Source of the DNA: Bacteroidales bacterium UBA1253
Lineage (GTDB): Bacteria > Bacteroidota > Bacteroidia > Bacteroidales > Paludibacteraceae
Direction: 5' to 3'
NCBI GenBank assembly: GCA_002308815.1
Contig: DBVX01000026.1
Location: 1,171-17,895, forward strand
DNA: 16,725 nt
Below are positions 1-7,297 of the stretch, in pieces. The position numbers and the translations under genes are program-made. The notes beneath the pieces were generated by a model that did not search any database, was not told where the DNA came from, and saw only the letters and a list, made by a program, of their open reading frames with translations. Each line of letters begins with the position of its first letter. Within the stretch, counting starts at the first letter, position 1.

Positions 1-1925
1 GGCAGACGAACGGTCATCTGGATCTTGTTGTTCATCGTTGAAGAGAAGAGGGCTGCGATGGTTGCATCATCGTTCGAACCTGCCGAAGTATTGATCAACT
101 CGATACAGGGCACAAGTTCCATGAAACGGGTCTCTAACTTACGAGCGGTCTTCAGGGTTTCTTCAATACGCGTACCACGTTGCAGTTTGACGGTCACAGA
201 GAGACGACCGTTATCCTGTTGCTGCATAAAGTCGGAACCGATACGGCCGGTGAAGACCGGAATCAGCGAAGCGCCGAAGATGGCGAAGATAGCAAAGATG
301 GTAACGGTCTTATGCTTCAAGCACCAGCCTAACGAACGCTCGTACAGACCGTCTATCTTATCCAACATACGTACAACAGTACGCTCATAGAGATTCTTCT
401 TACCGGCTTCATCATCGACCAGGTTACCATTCTCATCCACATGCACTTTTTTCGCTTTCAGGAGTTTGGAGCAAAGCATCGGCGTAAGGGAGATAGCAAC
501 GAGCGTTGAGGTACAGCAGACAACCGTGACGATCCAACCCAACTCATGGAACATGATACCTGCCATGCCGTTGAGCATCGTCAGCGGAACGAATACGGCT
601 ACCAGAACCAAAGTGGTAGCGATGACAGATACCCATACCTCGTTGGTGGCATAGATAGCTGCTTCGTGCGGGTCTTCACCACGTTCGACATGTCGGGTGA
701 TATTCTCCAGAACGACGATCGCATCATCCACCACCATACCGATCGCAATAGTGAGCGAACAGAGCGAGATGATGTTAAGCGACGAGTCGGCTACACCCAG
801 GTAGATAAATGCCACGATGAGGGCGATAGGAATAGTGATACCGATGATGATCGTGGCGCGCCATCTGCCCAAGAAGAACAATACCACCAGCACGACGAAG
901 AGTAAGGCATAGAGAACTGACTCTTCGAGCGAGTTGATAGAGTTCTGAATGGTCTCTGACAAGTCGTAGATCTGCTCTATCTTCACGTCGGAGGGAAGTT
1001 GTTTCTGGATCTTCGCCAACTCTTCACGCACCTCACGGCATATCTGCACCGTGTTGGCACCGGTCTGCTTGGCGATGATCAGACAAACGGTTTCGCGGCC
1101 GTTGGTCTGATCATCGAGAGAGAGGTCCTTGATGGTATCCTTGACGGTAGCGATGTCGCGAATGAAGACCTGCTGGCCCTGCGGGGTCATAGTGACCATG
1201 AGGTCCTCTATCTCAGAGGACTCGATATATTCGGACCGAACCTGCATCTGGTATTGCTCCTGCGGCATCTTGATCGTACCCGAAGAGAGGTTCAGGTTAT
1301 TCGCCGAAACGACTTGCCCCACCTGCTCCAGCGTGATGCCGTACGCATCCAGTTTCTGCTGGTCGATATTGACATACACATACCGGTCCGGCGCACCCGA
1401 GAGGGAGATATTACCGATACCGTCAATATGGTTCAACTGCGGTACTACCTCGTCGTTGAGAATCTTATCCAGACCCGCGTAGGTCTCGTCAGCGGTAATG
1501 GAATACATGGCTATCGGCATCGTTGAGGTCGATAGCTTGAAGATAACCGGCTTGGCACAATTATCCGGCAGGTTGTTTGCCGCCATATCCACGAACGAAC
1601 GCACATCGTTCACCGCCTCGTCCATATTGGAACCCCATTCCAGTTCAAGCGCGACCATTGACATATTGTCCTTCGATTGCGAAGTGATATGCTTGAGGTG
1701 GTCCACCGAGGTCAGGGCGTTCTCCATTATTTTGGTCACGTTCGTTTCCATCTCGCTCGCCGACGCGCCCGGATAGGTGGTCATCACCGTGATATACGGC
1801 GGATCCATCTCCGGGAACTGGTCGATAGGCAGCTTGATGAAACTGTAGATGCCGATAACGATGACCGCCACAAAGATGAGGGCGGTCGTTACCGGCTTTT
1901 GTATCGCTGTTTTGTAGATAGCCAT
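1..1925 (-). CDS. RND-family efflux pump (HAE-1/AcrB-like), C-terminal part cut by window edge
   Basis: Inner-membrane proton-driven pump that would export drugs or other amphiphilic molecules through the adaptor and channel encoded just upstream. The first 641 codons are visible, roughly 60% of a normal pump of about 1,030 residues; the frame is open to base 1. It starts MAIYKTAIQKPVTTALIF with a first membrane segment at about residues 10-30, then PIDQFPEMDPP, a typical opening of the family. A long periplasmic porter region follows. A membrane segment near residue 340 (LLFVVLVVLFFLGRWRAT) leads to GMVVDDAIVVLEN, in which D400 and D401 correspond to the paired aspartates of the proton relay of AcrB. 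The ATG lies 9 bases after the adaptor stop, so it is the last visible gene of the efflux operon. Family is certain; the substrate cannot be read from sequence. Confidence 0.96.
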   Translation of the reverse strand, partial: MAIYKTAIQKPVTTALIFVAVIVIGIYSFIKLPIDQFPEMDPPYITVMTTYPGASASEMETNVTKIMENALTSVDHLKHITSQSKDNMSMVALELEWGSNMDEAVNDVRSFVDMAANNLPDNCAKPVIFKLSTSTMPIAMYSITADETYAGLDKILNDEVVPQLNHIDGIGNISLSGAPDRYVYVNIDQQKLDAYGITLEQVGQVVSANNLNLSSGTIKMPQEQYQMQVRSEYIESSEIEDLMVTMTPQGQQVFIRDIATVKDTIKDLSLDDQTNGRETVCLIIAKQTGANTVQICREVREELAKIQKQLPSDVKIEQIYDLSETIQNSINSLEESVLYALLFVVLVVLFFLGRWRATIIIGITIPIALIVAFIYLGVADSSLNIISLCSLTIAIGMVVDDAIVVLENITRHVERGEDPHEAAIYATNEVWVSVIATTLVLVAVFVPLTMLNGMAGIMFHELGWIVTVVCCTSTLVAISLTPMLCSKLLKAKKVHVDENGNLVDDEAGKKNLYERTVVRMLDKIDGLYERSLGWCLKHKTVTIFAIFAIFGASLIPVFTGRIGSDFMQQQDNGRLSVTVKLQRGTRIEETLKTARKLETRFMELVPCIELINTSAGSNDDATIAALFSSTMNNKIQMTVRL

Positions 1926-1934
1926 AACGCTGAA

Positions 1935-2948
1935 TTATTTAACCACATTCACTTTTACTCCGTCCACCAGTTTGTGCTGTCCTGTTGTCACAAGTTGGAC
2001 ACCCGCCTTGATCTCCGGAGCGATGACCTCTATGTCCTGGTCGAAACGCTGACCGAGCTCGACGCTCACGCGTTTGGCGCAGCCGTTCTCCACGATGAAC
2101 ACGTAGCGGTCGTTCGCGCCGACCAGTTTCTCAACGGCCTGGTAGGGAGCCACGATGGTTTCGGCTTGTCCCAGTCCGATAGTGGTCGTGACGTACATTC
2201 CCGGACGGAGCAGGTTCTTCCCGTTCGGTATGACTATCTTGCATTGGAACGTGTGGGATGATGCGTCAATTGTGGGATAAACCACCTCGACCGTGGCGGA
2301 AAAAACCTCTTCAGGATAGATTTCGGAGGTCAGCGACAGTTTCATACCGGCTTTTATCAGAGGGAAATAGGTCTCGGGAACGGCAATCAGAGCTTTGAGT
2401 TTGTCTATCTGCGTCAGCACCACAATCGGCTGACCCGCGTACAGTTCGCCGTCCTCATAGTTCTTGGCGGAAATGACCCCGCTGATGGGAGCCTTCACGT
2501 AGGTGTTCTGCTCAAGGAAGGCGAGGTTCTCCTTGGTCTGGTCGTAACTGAGCTTGGTCTGGTCGTAACTCTGCCGGCTCACCGCCCCCGATTCGATGAG
2601 GGCGTTCATACGCTGCATCTGTATCTCAAGGTTGCCCATTGTTATCTTCGAGGTGTTGTATTGGGTCTGATCCATCCGCACCAGCATATCGCCTTTCTGC
2701 TTGCGGTCGCCCACTTCCGCATAGATATGCTCAATCCTGCCGGTCAGCGACGGGGCTATATTGACCGTCTCGTAACCTTGCAGGTTGGCGGAAATGTCAA
2801 GTGTGCGCTCGATGGTGCGGGGTTCAAGCGTCATTACGGACACCGTTTCCACACGCTCTTTCTCTTCGGTCTTGGTTTTGCCTTCTGTCTGTTTGCCGCA
2901 TGCCGCCATAACGAGGGCTGTCGCGACAATGAACCATACTTTATTCAT
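1935..2948 (-). CDS. RND efflux periplasmic adaptor (membrane fusion protein), lipoprotein
   Basis: Adaptor linking the inner-membrane pump to the outer-membrane channel, 337 residues, a usual size for the family. A lipoprotein signal peptide is visible: MNKVWFIVATALVMAAC with C17 as the lipidated cysteine (box VMAAC). Residues about 60-100 form the first half of a lipoyl-like domain (SLTGRIEHIYAEVGDRKQKG), followed by a short helical hairpin (about 105-150) and the second lipoyl half containing YVKAPISGVISAK. The beta-barrel region includes TFQCKIVIPNG and LLRPGMYVTTTIG. The gene sits 13 bases after the TolC-like gene and 9 bases before the pump gene, so the three are almost certainly cotranscribed and assemble together. 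Confidence 0.95.
   Translation of the reverse strand: MNKVWFIVATALVMAACGKQTEGKTKTEEKERVETVSVMTLEPRTIERTLDISANLQGYETVNIAPSLTGRIEHIYAEVGDRKQKGDMLVRMDQTQYNTSKITMGNLEIQMQRMNALIESGAVSRQSYDQTKLSYDQTKENLAFLEQNTYVKAPISGVISAKNYEDGELYAGQPIVVLTQIDKLKALIAVPETYFPLIKAGMKLSLTSEIYPEEVFSATVEVVYPTIDASSHTFQCKIVIPNGKNLLRPGMYVTTTIGLGQAETIVAPYQAVEKLVGANDRYVFIVENGCAKRVSVELGQRFDQDIEVIAPEIKAGVQLVTTGQHKLVDGVKVNVVK
2532..2570 (-). repeat. 18-base tandem repeat, period 21, in the adaptor hairpin
   Basis: Two identical 18-base copies (2532-2549 and 2553-2570) encode SYDQTK twice in helix 2 of the adaptor's helical hairpin, one heptad apart. The hairpin has normal length for the family, so this is probably ordinary coiled-coil periodicity or a small duplication that kept register. 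Confidence 0.8.
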
Positions 2949-2961
2949 AGTGAGTCCGATT

Positions 2962-4320
2962 TTATTTGTTGTTGAGGAATTTTTCCAGTGCCACCTGTGC
3001 GTTCACAAGGTTCAGGACGGCATTGACGTAGGACGATTGCGCCGTTATCAGGTCGTTCGACGCGTTGGTCAGTTCCAGTGAGGAGGATGCGCCCCAGTTG
3101 TACTTGTTGGTCATCTGTGCGAACACCCGTTGGGTCACATCGATGTTCTCCTTCTCGGTCAGATACGTCTCGTAGGCGTTGGCGAGTGCGTGGCGCAGGT
3201 TGCGGTATTGGATGGACAGGTTGTCTTTTGTCTCGTCCAATGTGTTCTGTGCCTCTTGCAGTGCCAGTTTTTTCTCCACCACGCCTGCGGCGCGCTTGCC
3301 GCTTGAGAAAAGAGGCACTTTGAGCGACACGGTCAGCAGGTTAGGCGGGGTCATACGCATACCGCCTTCCTGAAAGTAATGCTGGTAGGTGTATTGGTAC
3401 GCGAGACTCACCGTCGGTCCGTATGCCCACGCTGCCATATCCACGTTCTTGTGAGCCAGCTCGACGTTCTTCTGAAGCAGCCGGTAGTCGTGGTTGTTGT
3501 AAATCTGGAAGGGCGAGAGAAGTGAGGCGAGAATCCCGTCCGCATTCAGTATCTGGTCAAGTGTGCTGGTCAGACGCAACTCCGTTTTTGCGTCAGTATT
3601 CAGCAGCACGCTCAGCGCGTCTTTGGCGACTTGCAGGTTTCGGCGGTTGGCGGTAAGGTTGTTCCGCAGCTGGTTGGCGCGTACGCGTAGCTGGTCAGCC
3701 TGTGTCTGCTCCACGACACCCACGTTCGCCATCGTCTGGGTCTGTGAGGCGAGTTTCTCCACGTTCCGCAGGCTGCTGTCCATCAGTTGCACGATGTCCT
3801 CCAGTACCAGCACGCTCATATAGCTCTGCGTCACGTTCGCACGCAGTTCGTCCTCGGTCTTCTCGCGGCTGATGTCCTGCATGTCGATGGCGATGTTGTT
3901 CATCAGCACACCGATGATACCCTGTCCGTTCACTCCCACACCTGCTGTCAGGTTGAAGGCGGCTACGTTGGGCATGGTGATTTTCACCTCATTGCCCATC
4001 ATCGACATGGTTGCGCTGTATCCGAGATAGTCGGTATAGGAACCCGATGCATCGACAGAAGGAAGCATCGAGGCTATTGTCTGCCAGCGTTGGGCGCGTG
4101 CCTCTTTCACCGCCAATGACGCATTCTGCAGCGAGCGGTTCTGGCGGATGGCGTACTGCTGCGCTTCGCCGAGCGAGAGCGGCAGAGTGGAGGTGTATTG
4201 CGGCTGCAGAGCCTCCTCAAGCCGCTGGTTTATGTTGTCAGGGGTCTGTTGGGAGGATACTGTTTGTGCGCATAGCAGACTGAACAATAGCGCACCGATA
4301 ATCATCTGTCTGTTTTTCAT
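2962..4320 (-). CDS. TolC-like outer membrane efflux channel (OEP family)
   Basis: Outer-membrane channel of the tripartite efflux system, 452 residues from the chosen ATG at 4320. That start gives a clean signal peptide (MKNRQMIIGALLFSLLCAQTVSS); an in-frame ATG further upstream at 4437 would add 39 residues that overlap the MscS gene and hide the signal. Two OEP repeats are visible: about residues 48-235 (SLGEAQQYAIRQNRSL onward) and about 270-445, the second ending in the family-typical YNWGASSSLELTNASNDL and LNLVNAQVALEKFL. The cysteine at residue 17 is not in a good lipobox (SLLC), so type I signal cleavage is more likely. First gene of the efflux trio and the first downstream of the sigma-54-like promoter. 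Confidence 0.93.
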   Translation of the reverse strand: MKNRQMIIGALLFSLLCAQTVSSQQTPDNINQRLEEALQPQYTSTLPLSLGEAQQYAIRQNRSLQNASLAVKEARAQRWQTIASMLPSVDASGSYTDYLGYSATMSMMGNEVKITMPNVAAFNLTAGVGVNGQGIIGVLMNNIAIDMQDISREKTEDELRANVTQSYMSVLVLEDIVQLMDSSLRNVEKLASQTQTMANVGVVEQTQADQLRVRANQLRNNLTANRRNLQVAKDALSVLLNTDAKTELRLTSTLDQILNADGILASLLSPFQIYNNHDYRLLQKNVELAHKNVDMAAWAYGPTVSLAYQYTYQHYFQEGGMRMTPPNLLTVSLKVPLFSSGKRAAGVVEKKLALQEAQNTLDETKDNLSIQYRNLRHALANAYETYLTEKENIDVTQRVFAQMTNKYNWGASSSLELTNASNDLITAQSSYVNAVLNLVNAQVALEKFLNNK

Positions 4321-4345
4321 CTTCTTTACTCTTGGTTCCTGCCTC

Positions 4346-4373
4346 GTGCCGTTGGAAACCATACGGACGGCAC
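4346..4373 (-). other. 7-bp inverted repeat in the leader of the efflux genes
   Basis: The arms GTGCCGT and ACGGCAC (4346-4352 and 4367-4373) are perfectly complementary with a 14-base loop. The arm centres are 21 bases apart, two helical turns, which suits either a dimeric repressor site or an RNA hairpin. It lies between the predicted sigma-54 start point (about 4380) and the TolC-like ATG at 4320. No T-tract follows, so it is not a good terminator. Function is inferred only. Confidence 0.35.
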
Positions 4374-4390
4374 AAGACACATGGCAATGC

Positions 4391-4407
4391 AGCAAAATCC
4401 GTGCCAA
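4391..4407 (-). promoter_or_regulatory. Sigma-54 (RpoN) -24/-12 promoter candidate for the efflux genes
   Basis: Reading the minus strand, the sequence is TTGGCACG, four bases, TTGCT. This matches the sigma-54 consensus YTGGCACG-N4-TTGCW at every defined base, with the required GG-N10-GC spacing. It lies immediately after the MscS stop codon in the 91-base gap before the TolC-like gene. A start point near 4380 and a leader of about 60 bases would follow. No activator site was identified; enhancer sites would fall inside the MscS gene. Confidence 0.62.
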
Positions 4408-4411
4408 ACCG

Positions 4412-5401
4412 CTAATCTCCGCTGAGCATTTTGACATCCAGATGAGGGTAGGCGAACGCGTATCCGCGTTTCGGCAGTTCGGTGTAGAACGTCTGGTTCA
4501 TCCGGAAATAGACGTCCCAGTAGTCTGTGGCACGCACCCATGCGCGCACAACGAAGGTGATGTCGTTGGCGTTCAGCGAACTCAATGCCACAAATGGTGC
4601 GGGGACGTTCTCCATTTTATAGCCGATGGTGGAAAGTTGGAACTTGGAGGAGTCGAACTCCTTGTACAGTTCGTCCGTGTTTGTGTCCGCCTGCAGCACG
4701 CGCTTGTCGGCGGCAAGCAGTTCCAGTATCGCCTGCCTGCAGCCTTCCGCATCGCTCCCGTAGGCGACGCTCACGTTCCAGTCCACACGGCGCAGCGGGC
4801 GGGCGGAGTAATTGTCTATCGTGCCGTTCGACAGCGCGCCGTTGGGAAGGATGACCACGCGGTTGTCCGTCGTCAGTATTTTCGTGGCGGTGATGTTCAC
4901 TTCCATTACTGTGCCGCTGATTCCCTGTGCGTTGATGAAGTCGCCCGCCTTGAACGGCTTGAATACGAGCAGCATGATTCCTCCTGCGAAGTTCTGCACC
5001 GTCCCCGACAGAGCCATGCCTATCGCCATGCCGCCTGCCGCCAACAATGCTGCAAGTGAGGTCGTGTCCACACCCAGTGTGCTTACCGTAATGATAATCA
5101 GCAGCGCGGTCAGCGAAATGGTCACTGCCGAGGTGGTGAATGAGGCTATTGTGCGCTCCGTGTTCTTGCGTGTGAACGAGCGTTGCAGCATCTTCTTGAC
5201 CCGTCCGATAAGCCAGCTGCCTATCATATAGATAAGGAGAGCCGCGAGAACTTTCAGCCCGAAGGTGGTCATGCTCTGGACGGCTGTGCGCCAGAACGTC
5301 TCGGGGTCGGTCTGCAACTGTGTGATCATGGTCTGCGTCGCCTGTTTCAGTGAGTCGGGCGGCAGGACTTTCGGCTGTGTCAAATCAACTTGTAATAGCA
5401 T
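4412..5401 (-). CDS. MscS-family mechanosensitive channel
   Basis: Small-conductance mechanosensitive channel of the inner membrane, opening under membrane tension to release solutes during osmotic downshock. From the ATG at 5401 it is 329 residues; an upstream in-frame TTG at 5431 is rejected because it would overlap the previous gene and is a rarer start. Membrane segments lie at about residues 45-65 and 85-108. The pore-lining TM3 is unmistakable at about 112-150: LAALLAAGGMAIGMALSG, then QNFAGGIMLLVFKPFKAGDF. The beta domain carries GTVMEVNITATKI and ILPNGALSNGTIDNYS. The C-terminal domain ends PHLDVKMLSGD. It follows the upstream gene by 13 bases and so is probably cotranscribed with it. 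Confidence 0.93.
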   Translation of the reverse strand: MLLQVDLTQPKVLPPDSLKQATQTMITQLQTDPETFWRTAVQSMTTFGLKVLAALLIYMIGSWLIGRVKKMLQRSFTRKNTERTIASFTTSAVTISLTALLIIITVSTLGVDTTSLAALLAAGGMAIGMALSGTVQNFAGGIMLLVFKPFKAGDFINAQGISGTVMEVNITATKILTTDNRVVILPNGALSNGTIDNYSARPLRRVDWNVSVAYGSDAEGCRQAILELLAADKRVLQADTNTDELYKEFDSSKFQLSTIGYKMENVPAPFVALSSLNANDITFVVRAWVRATDYWDVYFRMNQTFYTELPKRGYAFAYPHLDVKMLSGD

Positions 5402-5414
5402 ATAGGTACGTGTT

Positions 5415-6722
5415 TTAGTATATCTCGACAATCTGTCGTTTCATCCGCCGCGTCATCTCGTGCCGCCGGAGGGCTTGCACGCCTTCTGTCTTGGTGCGCA
5501 CGGCGCGTTGCGTGGCGCGGACGGAGATGGGTATCTCCATGTTCATCTTCCTGCTGCTGGTCAGTGTCCCGTCCACCTGCAGGTTCTTCTCCAGCGGGTA
5601 CAGATGCCCGTCAATGCGCTGGTAGATGCAGTTCAGCCGGATGACCGCGTGCATCTTCTTCAGACGGAACTTCTCTATCTTCTCCTCGCCCATGTTCAGC
5701 AGGTTGAGCAGTTGCAACTGGTCTTTCTTCAGTCGCATCCCGAAGGGAATGTTGATCCACATCTCCAGCTGCTGGCTGTAGCGTCTTATTGACAGCGTCT
5801 CGCTGTCCACGATGAAGTGCTTGGTCAGTTCGGTCTTGAAGATACCGAGGTAGTTCTTCTTCTCCGTATGTGTCAGCACCGTTTCCCCGTCGTTTTCCCG
5901 TCTGACCTCCCATCGGCGCAGTTCCCGGGTATCCTCCTGTAGATCAGTGCGTGCGTTGCCTACTGCCCACAACGCCCGGTGAACCACAACACCCGAATCG
6001 ACCGCCGCCGCGAAACGGCGTGTGTCCTTGTTCAGTTCCCCCCGAGCCCATATCGTGTCTGCCAGTTGGCGGATGCTCGGGTCAAAGTACCGCTTGCAGA
6101 ACTGCCCCTGCAGCTGCACGCTGTCACTTCCGTCGCATGACCGTTCCGGCAGCGTCACGATGCGCGCGATCATCTGTTCCATGCCCCATGCCTCGCCCTG
6201 CGAGTCCATCTTCACGTCGCTCACCACGCGGCTCTCAAACGGCTCCTTGCTGAAGTCCTCCTCCATCTGCAGATACACCTGGTGCAGCAGGTTGGCGATT
6301 TGTTTGCGCTTGTTCTTGTGCTTGGTCTTCTTGGCGGACACCACCGTCTCCTCCAGCGCGATGGGCTGTTCCCGCAACACAATCACCGTCGTATCCGAGG
6401 TGAGCGTTCCCAGCGCCACGCCCCGTTTTGCGTATCCGATGAATGAGATGACCACCTCCGACTCGGGCGGCAGGTCGCATTTGAACTCGAACATCCCGTT
6501 GTCATTGGTAGCGGTGCCGGCCTCCGGCTTGGCTGCCGGATAGACGGTAGCGAACGAAACAGGTCTGCCTTCCGTATCAGTGACACGCCCACGGTAAATT
6601 CTTTCTGCCGGAGCACTGCCATTCACTCCCGTCATGCAGTAAGCAGAGAAGTATGGAAGAAACGAAAGCAAAAGCGCAAAACGGATGATCAATCGGGGTG
6701 GTTCTGCAAAGTGATGTTTCAT
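5415..6722 (-). CDS. Secreted/envelope protein with carboxypeptidase-like regulatory domain (CarboxypepD_reg-like)
   Basis: 435 residues from the ATG at 6722; a longer in-frame reading from a TTG at 6833 is rejected because the ATG gives a signal peptide (about residues 11-27, RLIIRFALLLSFLPYFSA) and sits 25 bases below a good promoter. Residues about 41-130 are a CarboxypepD_reg-like beta-sandwich (YRGRVTDTEGRPVSFATVY, TNDNGMFEFKCDLPP, VVISFIGYAKRGVALG), the fold also found at the N terminus of SusC/TonB-dependent and related envelope proteins. A charged linker (about 143-155) precedes about 280 residues that I do not assign to a named family. There is no TonB-dependent barrel, and the length resembles stand-alone members found in Bacteroidales. 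First gene of the minus-strand cluster. Local G+C is very high (44 of 60 in 5461-5520). The role in the envelope is not known. Confidence 0.85.
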   Translation of the reverse strand: MKHHFAEPPRLIIRFALLLSFLPYFSAYCMTGVNGSAPAERIYRGRVTDTEGRPVSFATVYPAAKPEAGTATNDNGMFEFKCDLPPESEVVISFIGYAKRGVALGTLTSDTTVIVLREQPIALEETVVSAKKTKHKNKRKQIANLLHQVYLQMEEDFSKEPFESRVVSDVKMDSQGEAWGMEQMIARIVTLPERSCDGSDSVQLQGQFCKRYFDPSIRQLADTIWARGELNKDTRRFAAAVDSGVVVHRALWAVGNARTDLQEDTRELRRWEVRRENDGETVLTHTEKKNYLGIFKTELTKHFIVDSETLSIRRYSQQLEMWINIPFGMRLKKDQLQLLNLLNMGEEKIEKFRLKKMHAVIRLNCIYQRIDGHLYPLEKNLQVDGTLTSSRKMNMEIPISVRATQRAVRTKTEGVQALRRHEMTRRMKRQIVEIY

Positions 6723-6751
6723 ACGATAGGTTGCGAAACGGTTTCGGGCGG

Positions 6752-6784
6752 CAAAATTACGGAAATTCCCCAAAAGGGAACAAA
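6752..6784 (-). promoter_or_regulatory. Bacteroidota-type promoter for the minus-strand cluster
   Basis: Minus-strand -7 element TAATTTTG (6752-6759) and -33 element TTTG (6781-6784) with a 21-base spacer fit the TTTG / TAnnTTTG pattern of the main Bacteroidota sigma factor. The start point would be near 6747, about 25 bases before the ATG at 6722. Confidence 0.7.
6766..6780. promoter_or_regulatory. Inverted repeat in the promoter spacer, possible operator
   Basis: TTCCC-CAAAA-GGGAA, 5-bp arms around a 5-base centre, lies inside the spacer between the -33 and -7 elements of the minus-strand promoter. A regulator bound here would block polymerase. The arms are short, so chance occurrence is possible. 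Confidence 0.3.
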
Positions 6785-6817
6785 CTTTCTGAAAAGCTGA
6801 CAATTTTCTCAAAAACA

Positions 6818-6849
6818 TTTGTATGTTCTTCAAAAATATCTTATCTTTG
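6818..6849 (+). promoter_or_regulatory. Bacteroidota-type promoter for the toxin-antitoxin/giant protein operon
   Basis: TTTG (6818-6821), 20-base spacer, TATCTTTG (6842-6849): a full match to the TTTG / TAnnTTTG pattern. Transcription would start near 6855, so the signal-peptide-like stretch at 6864-6911 lies at the very start of the transcript, about 100 bases before the toxin ATG. It is divergent from the minus-strand promoter, with roughly 35 bases between the two -33 elements. Confidence 0.72.
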
Positions 6850-6863
6850 CCGCGCTTGTAGGT

Positions 6864-6911
6864 GTGTACCTTTTTCTCTTCACCCTCGGTGTGGGACAGA
6901 TGTGGGGATGA
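6864..6911 (+). pseudogene. Short GTG reading frame encoding a signal-peptide fragment (remnant or leader peptide)
   Basis: GTG, 14 sense codons, TGA. The product would be MYLFLFTLGVGQMWG. Its core LFTLGVGQMWG is almost the same as LLTLGVGQMWA, the signal peptide of the giant protein downstream. Bases 6876-6906 match 7615-7645 at 28 of 31 positions, and two of the three differences are silent third-codon changes, which suggests the stretch was, or is, translated. Most likely it is the broken 5' end of a former surface-protein gene whose promoter now drives the toxin-antitoxin unit; a functional leader peptide is the alternative. No clear ribosome-binding site is visible. Confidence 0.55.
6876..6906 (+). 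repeat. Left copy of 31-bp direct repeat (signal-peptide DNA)
   Basis: Matches 7615-7645 at 28 of 31 bases in the same orientation and the same reading frame. The two copies bracket the toxin gene and the antitoxin-coding part of the giant frame. Confidence 0.85.
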
Positions 6912-6930
6912 TATAAAAATAACTACATTA

Positions 6931-6938
6931 TAATTTTG
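6931..6938 (+). promoter_or_regulatory. Possible second -7 element close to the toxin gene
   Basis: TAATTTTG fits TAnnTTTG and lies 14 bases before the toxin ATG, in a very AT-rich stretch. No TTTG is present at the proper -33 distance, so it is a weak or context-dependent candidate. It could give a nearly leaderless toxin transcript that skips the signal-peptide fragment. Confidence 0.3.
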
Positions 6939-6952
6939 ATGGAATAAAGGAA

Positions 6953-7297
6953 ATGCAGTATCTGCGAAAAATCATATTCTACAAAGATTATTTTGCCTCT
7001 TTTTATGTTGAGCAGACGGAAGGGGTGCGAAAGAAGATAAACTATGTGTTGTTGCTTGTTCAATCGCAAGAAAATGTTCCGACTAAATTTTTGAAACATA
7101 TCGAATCTACCGATGGATTATATGAAATAAGAATTGAACACGCGGGTAATATCTATCGTATTTTTTGTTGTTTTGACGAGGGAAAACTGGTGGTGTTGTT
7201 CAATGCTTTTCAAAAGAAAACACAAAAGACACCACAAAACGAAATAGAGAAAGCAATCAGGATAAAAAACGAATATATTAAATCCAAATCATTATGA
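6953..7297 (+). CDS. higB: HigB-type (Gp49/RelE superfamily) toxin
   Basis: 114 residues, the normal size for phage-derived Gp49-like/HigB mRNA-interferase toxins, which cut mRNA on the ribosome. Family features are visible in order: GLYEIRIE (residues 55-62), NIYRIFCCF (66-74), VVLFNAFQKKTQKTP (80-94) and the C-terminal helix EIEKAIRIKNEY (97-108). R60, R69 and K88/K89 are the likely RNA-contacting basic residues by analogy. An AAAGG four bases before the ATG may help initiation. Its stop overlaps the antitoxin start in ATGA, so the two are translationally coupled, toxin first, as in higBA modules. The gene is AT-rich (20 to 25 G+C per 60 bases in sampled lines) compared with the antitoxin sequence beside it (30 to 33). 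It appears intact. Confidence 0.85.
   Translation: MQYLRKIIFYKDYFASFYVEQTEGVRKKINYVLLLVQSQENVPTKFLKHIESTDGLYEIRIEHAGNIYRIFCCFDEGKLVVLFNAFQKKTQKTPQNEIEKAIRIKNEYIKSKSL

Noticed and set aside
2532..2570. Tandem repeat in the adaptor as a novel insertion
   Set aside because: Hairpin length from the turn to the second lipoyl half is normal for the family, so there is no inserted heptad; listed only as a repeat.
4321..4437. Upstream ATG (4437) for the TolC-like gene
   Set aside because: It adds 39 residues lacking signal-peptide character, overlaps MscS and lies upstream of the sigma-54-like start point.
4148..5059. Plus-strand open frame of about 300 codons opposite MscS and TolC
   Set aside because: It lies opposite two clearly recognised genes and its translation has no protein-family features; a shadow of high-GC codon use.
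5402..5431. Upstream TTG start for the MscS gene
   Set aside because: It would overlap the previous gene; the ATG at 5401 is a better start and leaves a normal 13-base gap.
6723..6833. Upstream TTG start for the CarboxypepD_reg-like gene
   Set aside because: It would place the promoter inside the gene and bury the signal peptide; ATG 6722 fits both.
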